Below are positions 57,801 to 64,000 of a DNA stretch of 64,000 nt, piece by piece. Positions within the stretch are counted from its first letter, which is position 1. Each line of letters begins with the position of its first letter. This stretch comes from Phytoseiulus persimilis (Eukaryota > Arthropoda > Arachnida > Mesostigmata > Phytoseiidae): positions 17,794,001-17,858,000 of the forward strand of contig CM075103.1 in NCBI GenBank assembly GCA_037576195.1. The letters run 5' to 3'. Made by a program: the position numbers and the translations under genes. A model generated the notes under the pieces. That model did no database searches. It saw only the letters and a program-made list of their open reading frames with translations, and had not been told where the DNA came from.

Positions 57801-60800
57801 TGAGCATTACTTTCCAACTGGAGGGGTGATTCCGACCAATCTGAGCATTACTTCCCAACTCTGGGGGGGGTGATTCCGAGACCAATCTGAGCATTACTTT
57901 CCAACTCTGGAGGGGTGATTCCGGAGTCAATCTGAGCATTACTTTCCAACTCTGGAGGGGTGATTCCGAGACCAATCTGAGCATTACTTCCCAACTCTGG
58001 AGGGGTGATTCCGAGACCAATCTGAGCATTACTTCCAACTCTGGGGGTGATTCCGATCTGATCTGAGCATTACTTTCCCAACTCTGGAGGGGTGATTCCG
58101 AGACCAATCTGAGCATTACTTCCCAACTCTGGAGGGGTGATTCCGGACCAATCTGAGCATTACTTTCCAACTCTGGGGGGTGATTCCGGGACCAATCTGA
58201 GCATTACTTTCCAACTCTGGAGGGGTGATTCCGGGACCAATCTGAGCATTACTTTCCAACTCTGGAGGGGTGATTCCGGGTCAATGAGCATTACTTTCCA
58301 ACTCTGGAGGGGTGATTCCGAGACCAATCTGAGCATTACTTTCCAACTCTGGAGGGGTGATTCCGGACCAATCTGAGCATTACTTTCCCAACTCTGGGGG
58401 GGGGTGATTCCGGGACCAATCTGAGCATTACTTTCCAACTCTGGAGGGGTGATTCCGGGACCAATCAATCTGAGCATTACTTCCCAACTCTGGAGGGGTG
58501 ATTCCGAGACCAATCTGAGCATTACTTTCCAACTCTGGAGGGGTGATTCCGGACCAATCTGAGCATTACTTTCCAACTCTGGGGGGTGATTCCGGACCAA
58601 TCTGAGCATTACTTTCCAACTCTGGAGGGGTGATTCCGGACCAATCTGAGCATTACTTCCCAACTCTGGAGGGGTGATTCCGGACCAATCTGAGCATTAC
58701 TTTCCAACTCTGGAGGGGTGATTCCGGGGACCAATCTGAGCATTACTTCCAACTCTGGAGGGGTGATTCCGGACCAATCTGAGCATTACTTCCAACTCTG
58801 GAGGGGTGATTCCGGACCAATCTGAGCATTACTTTCCAACTCTGGAGGGGTGATTCCGAGACCAATCTGAGCATTACTTTCCCAACTCTGGAGGGGTGAT
58901 TCCGAGACCAATCTGAGCATTATTTCCCAACTCTGGAGGGGTGATTCCGAGACCAATCTGAGCATTACTTTCCAACTCTGGAGGGGTGATTCCGAGACCA
59001 ATCTGAGCATTACTTTCCCAACTCTGGAGGGGTGATTCCGGACCAATCTGAGCATCTGAGCATTACTTCCAACTCTGGAGGGGTGATCCGAGACCAATCT
59101 GAGCATTACTTCCCAACTCTGGAGGGGTGATTCCGAGACCAATCTGAGCATTACTTCCCAACTCTGGAGGGGTGATTCCGAGACCAATCTGAGCATTACT
59201 TTCCAACTCTGGAGGGGTGATTCCGGGACCAATCTGAGCATTACTTTCCAACTCTGGAGGGGTGATTCCGGACCAATCTGAGCATTACTTCCAACTCTGG
59301 AGGGGTGATTCCGGGGACCAATCTGAGCATTACTTCCCAACTCTGGAGGGGGGTGATTCCGAGACCAATCTGAGCATTACTTTCCCAACTCTGGAGGGGT
59401 GATTCCGAGACCATCTGACCAATCTGAGCATTACTTCCCAACTCTGGAGGGGTGATTCCGAGACCAATCTGAGCATTACTTTCCAACTCTGGAGGGGTGA
59501 TTCCGAGACCAATCTGAGCAGCATTACAACTCCAACTCTGGAGGGGTGATTCCGGGACCCAATCTGAGCATTACTTTCCCAACTCTGGAGGGGTGATTCC
59601 GGACCAATCTGAGCATTACTTTCCAACTCTGGAGGGGTGATTCCGAGACCAATCTGAGCATTACTTTCCAACTCTGGAGGGGGGTGATTCCGAGACCAAT
59701 CTGAGCATTACTTTCCCAACTCTGGAGGGGTGATTCCGAGACCAATCTGAGCATTACTTTCCAACTCTGGAGGGGTGATTCCGGACCAATCTGAGCATTA
59801 CTTTCCAACTCTGGAGGGGTGATTCCGGGACCAATCTGAGCATTACTTCCCAACTCTGGAGGGGTGATTCCGAGACCAATCTGAGCATTACTTTTCCAAC
59901 TCTGGAGGGGTGATTCCGGGACCAATCTGAGCATTACTTCCCAACTCTGGAGGGGGGATGATTCCGAGACCAATCTGAGCATTACTTTCCAACTCTGGAG
60001 GGGTGATTCCGAGACCAATCTGAGCATTACTTTCCAACTCTGGAGGGGTGATTCCGAGACCAATCTGAGCATTACTTCCAACTCTGGAGGGGTGATTCCG
60101 AGACCAATCTGAGCATTACTTCCCAACTCTGGAGGGGTGATTCCGGGGTCAATCTGAGCATTACTTCCAACTCTGGAGGGGTGATTCCGGGTCAATCTGA
60201 GCATTACTTTCCAACTCTGGAGGGGGATTCCGGGACCAATCTGAGCATTATTTTTCCAACTCTGGAGGGGTGATTCCGGGACCAATCTGAGCATTACTTC
60301 CAACTCTGGAGGGGTGATTCCGAGACCAATCTGAGCATTACTTTCCAACTCTGGAGGGGTGATTCCGGGCAATCAATCTGAGCATTACTTCCAACTCTGG
60401 AGGGGTGATTCCGGACCAATCTGCATTACTTTCCAACTCTGGAGGGGTGATTCCGGGACCAATCTGAGCATTACTTCCAACTCTGGAGGGGTGATTCCGG
60501 GACTCAATCTGAGCATTTTTACTTTCCAACTCTGGAGGGGTGATTCCGGACCAATCTGAGCATTACTTTCCAACTCTGGAGGGGTGATTCCGGACCAATC
60601 TGAGCATTACTTTCCAACTCTGGAGGGGTGATTCCGGGACCAATCTGAGCAGCACTTTCCAACTCTGGAGGGGTGATTCCGGGACCAATCTGAGCATTAC
60701 TTTCCAACTCTGGAGGGGTGATTCCGGACCAATCTGAGCATTACTTCTTTCCAACTCTGGAGGGGTGATTCCGAGACCAATCTGAGCATTACTTTCCAAC

Positions 60801-63800
60801 TCTGGAGGGGTGATTCCGGGGTCAATCTGAGCATTACTTTCCAACTCTGGAGGGGTGATTCCGGAGCACCAATCTGAGCATTACTTCCCAACTCTGGAGG
60901 GGTGATTCCGGGGTCAATCTGAGCATTACTTTCCAACTCTGGAGGGGATTCCGAGACCAATCTGAGCATTACTTTTTCCAACTCTGGAGGGGTGATCCGA
61001 GACCAATCTGAGCATTACTTCCCAACTCTGGAGGGGTGATTCCGAGACCAATCTGAGCATTACTTTCCAACTCTGGAGGGGTGATTCCGAGACCAATCTG
61101 AGCATTACTTTCCAACTCTGGAGGGGTGATTCCGGACCAATCTGAGCATTACTTTCCAACTCTGGAGGGGTGATTCCGGACCAATCTGAGCATTACTTCC
61201 CAACTCTGGAGGGGTGATTCCGAGACCAATCTGAGCATTACTTTCCAACTCTGGAGGGGTGATTCCGGACCAATCTGAGCATTACTTTCCAACTCTGGAG
61301 GGGTGATTCCGGACCAATCTGAGCATTACTTTCCAACTCTGGAGGGGTGATTCCGAGACCAATCTGAGCATTACTTCCAACTCTGGAGGGGTGATTCCGA
61401 GACCAATGAGCATTACTTCCCAACTCTGGAGGGGTGATTCCGGACCAATCTGAGCATTACTTCCAACTGGAGGGGTGATTCCGAGACCAATCTGAGCAGC
61501 ATTACTTTCCAACTCTGGAGGGGTGATTCCGGGACCAATCTGAGCATTACTTTCCAACTCTGGAGGGGTGATTCCCGAGACCAATCTGAGCATTACTTCC
61601 CAACTCTGGAGGGGTGATTCCGGACCAATCTGAGCATTACTTTCCAACTCTGGAGGGGTGATTCCGGACCAATCTGAGCATTACTTCCCAACTCTGGAGG
61701 GGTGATTCCGAGACCAATCTGAGCATTTACTTTCCAACTCTGGAGGGGGGTGATTCCGGACCAATCTGAGCATTACTTTCCAACTCTGGAGGGGTGATTC
61801 CGGACCAATCTGAGCATTACTTTCCAACTCTGGAGGGGTGATTCCGGGACCAATCTGAGCATTACTTTCCAACTCTGGAGGGGTGATTCCGGACCAATCT
61901 GAGCATTACTTTCCAACTCTGGAGGGGTGATTCCGGACCAATCTGAGCATTACTTTCCCAACTCTGGGGGTGATTCCGAGACCAATCTGAGCATTACTTT
62001 CCAACTCTGGAGGGGTGATTCCGGACCAATCTGAGCATTACTTTCCAACTCTGGAGGGGTGATTCCGGGACCAATCTGAGCATTACTTTCCAACTCTGGA
62101 GGGGTGATTCCGAGACCAATCTGAGCATTACTTCCCAACTCTGGAGGGGTGATTCCGGACCAATCTGAGCATTACTTTTCCAACTCTGGAGGGGTGATTC
62201 CGAGACCAATCTGAGCATTACTTCCCAACTCTGGAGGGGTGATTCCGAGACCAATCTGAGCATTACTTTCCAACTCTGGAGGGGTGATTCCGGGACCAAT
62301 CTGAGCATTACTTTCCAACTCTGGAGGGGTGATTCCGAGACCAATCTGAGCATTACTTTCCAACTCTGGAGGGGTGATTCCGAGACCAATCTGAGCATTA
62401 CTTCCCAACTCTGGAGGGGTGATTCCGAGACCAATCTGAGCATTACTTCCCAACTCTGGAGGGGTGATTCCGAGACCAATCTGAGCATTACTTTCCCAAA
62501 CTCTGGAGGGGTGATTCCGAGACCAATCTGAGCATTACTTTTCCAACTCTGGAGGGGTGATTCCGGGACCAATCTGAGCATTACTTTCCAACTCTGGAGG
62601 GGTGATTCCGAGACCAATCTGAGCATTACTTTCCCAACTCTGGAGGGGTGATTCCGAGACCAATCTGAGCATTACTTTCCCAACTCTGGAGGGGTGATTC
62701 CGGGACCAATCTGAGCATTACTTTCCAACTCTGGAGGGGTGATTCCGAGACCAATCTGAGCATTACTTTCCCAACTCTGGAGGGGTGATTCCGAGACCAA
62801 TCTGAGCATTACTTTCCAACTCTGGAGGGGTGATTCCGAGACCAATCTGAGCATTACTTTCCAACTCTGGAGGGGTGATTCCGAGACCAATCTGAGCATT
62901 ACTTCCCAACTCTGGGGGGTGATTCCGGGACCAATCTGACCATTACTTTCCAACTCTGGAGGGGTGATTCCGGGACCAATCTGACCATACTTTTCAAAAC
63001 CAATCTCTGACTGATTCCGAGAGAGAGAAAAGTGCCAACTCGATCGGAGGGGGAGCGCCGTCCGAGACCATCTGGCGGACTTTCCAACTCTGGAGGGGTG
63101 ATTCCGGACCAATCTGACCATTATTTTCAAACTCTGGAGGGGTGATTCCGGACCACCGATCTGACCATTACTTTCCAACTCTGGAGGGGTGATTCCGAGA
63201 CCAATCTGACCATTACATTTTTCAAAAGCTGGAGGGGTGATTCCGGGACCAATCTGACCATACTTCCAACTCTGGAGGGGTGATTCCGGGACCAATCTGA
63301 CCATTACTTTCCAACTCTGGAGGGGTGATTCCGAGACCAATCTGACCATTACTTTTCAAACTCTGGGGGGTGATTCCGGGACCATCTGACCCATTACTTT
63401 CCAACTCTGGAGGGGTGATTCCGGGACCAATCTGACCATTACTTTTAAAACTCTGGAGGGGTGATTCCGGACCAATCTGACCATTACTTTTCAACTCTGG
63501 AGGGGTGATTCCGACCAATCTGACCATTACTTCCAACTCTGGAGGGGTGATTCCGGACCAATCTGACCATTACTTTCAAAACTCTGGAGGGGTGATTCGG
63601 GACCAATCTGAGCATTACTACTTTCCAAACTCTGGAGGGGTGATTCCGGGACCAATCTGACCATTACTTTCCAAAACTCTGGAGGGGTGATTCCGGAGAC
63701 CAATCTGACCATTACTTTTTCAAAGCTCTGGAGGGGTGATTCCGGAACCAATCTGACCATTACTTTTCAAAAGCTGGAGGGGTGATTCCGGGACCAATCT

Positions 63801-64000
63801 GACCATACTACTTTCCAACTCTGGAGGGGTGATTCCGGACCGATCTGACCATTACTTTTCAACTCTGGAGGGGTGATTCCGGGACCAATCTGACCATACT
63901 TTTCAAACTCTGGAGGGGTGATTCCGGGACCAATCTGTCCATTACTTTTCCAACTCTGGAGGGGTGATTCCGACCAATCTGACCATTACTTTTCAACTCT
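51811..64000. repeat. 45-bp satellite, array C (more than 270 units, degenerate, runs off the window)
   Basis: It begins directly at the end of array B. The common unit has CAACTCTGGAGGGGTGATTC then CGAGACCAATCTGAGCATTA. Unit length varies from about 40 to 50 bp through many small indels, mostly in the runs after CCG (GAGACC, GGACC, GGGACC, GGGGTC) and in TTTCCC/TTCCC. From about 62,930 the variant CTGACC replaces CTGAGC and TTTTCAAA appears, a transition to another subfamily. The reading frame breaks every few hundred bases, so no protein is under selection. Confidence 0.97.
63003..63082. other. Non-satellite interruption within array C
   Basis: About 80 bases, including GAGAGAGAGAAAAGTGCC and GGAGGGGGAGCGCCGTCC, do not fit the 45-bp unit. 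They are flanked by ordinary units on both sides, at the point where unit type changes. This could be a small insertion, a decayed unit, or a junction between two amplified blocks. Confidence 0.6.

Noticed and set aside
50385..64000. Repeat-peptide proteins and a CRISPR-like array in the 45-bp tracts
   Set aside because: Units are contiguous without unique spacers, indels destroy all frames in array C, and the genome is eukaryotic.

Overview
This window looks like arthropod nuclear DNA, most likely from a mite or tick, and a compact mite genome would fit best. Genes have GT-AG introns of roughly 60-600 bp, AATAAA signals, and no bacterial operon layout. The gene set also fits: secreted legumains (abundant in ticks and mites, absent from Drosophila) and a full multi-domain cation-independent mannose-6-phosphate receptor (CI-MPR). 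The species is inference; nothing here names it.

Layout. 1-5.2 kb: a retroelement tail, a near-perfect 144-bp inverted repeat, a homogeneous 45-bp tandem array, a hAT transposase remnant, and an intronless F-box gene. 5.2-8.7 kb: nothing firmly recognised. 8.8-23.8 kb: two seven-exon legumain genes in tandem (+), separated by nested LINE and hAT remnants, followed by a convergent mitochondrial ribosomal protein mRpS18C gene (-). A scrap of the mRpS18C 3' end lies upstream of the second legumain, so the duplicated block included both genes. 26.7-28.1 kb: an intronless NHA/SLC9B-like antiporter (-). 32.3-42.3 kb: fourteen exons of a CI-MPR gene (-) covering about 15 MRH repeats, a transmembrane segment and a tail with sorting signals; its 5' exons were not found. 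47.6-50.06 kb: a broken second copy of the CI-MPR middle exons, carrying a retroposed insertion with target-site duplication. 50.4-64 kb: more 45-bp satellite, first an alternating (90-bp) form, then at least 12 kb of a degenerate form that runs off the end.

Legumain and CI-MPR both belong to the endolysosomal system (an acid-activated asparaginyl endopeptidase and the receptor that sorts hydrolases to lysosomes). Their nearness is probably coincidence. The strongest unexplained structure is the 45-bp satellite family, present at two sites about 48 kb apart in three sequence states, plus two large fold-back sequences. Exon boundaries were deduced by eye from splice sites, reading phase and protein similarity; every listed junction in the four multi-exon genes keeps the reading frame.
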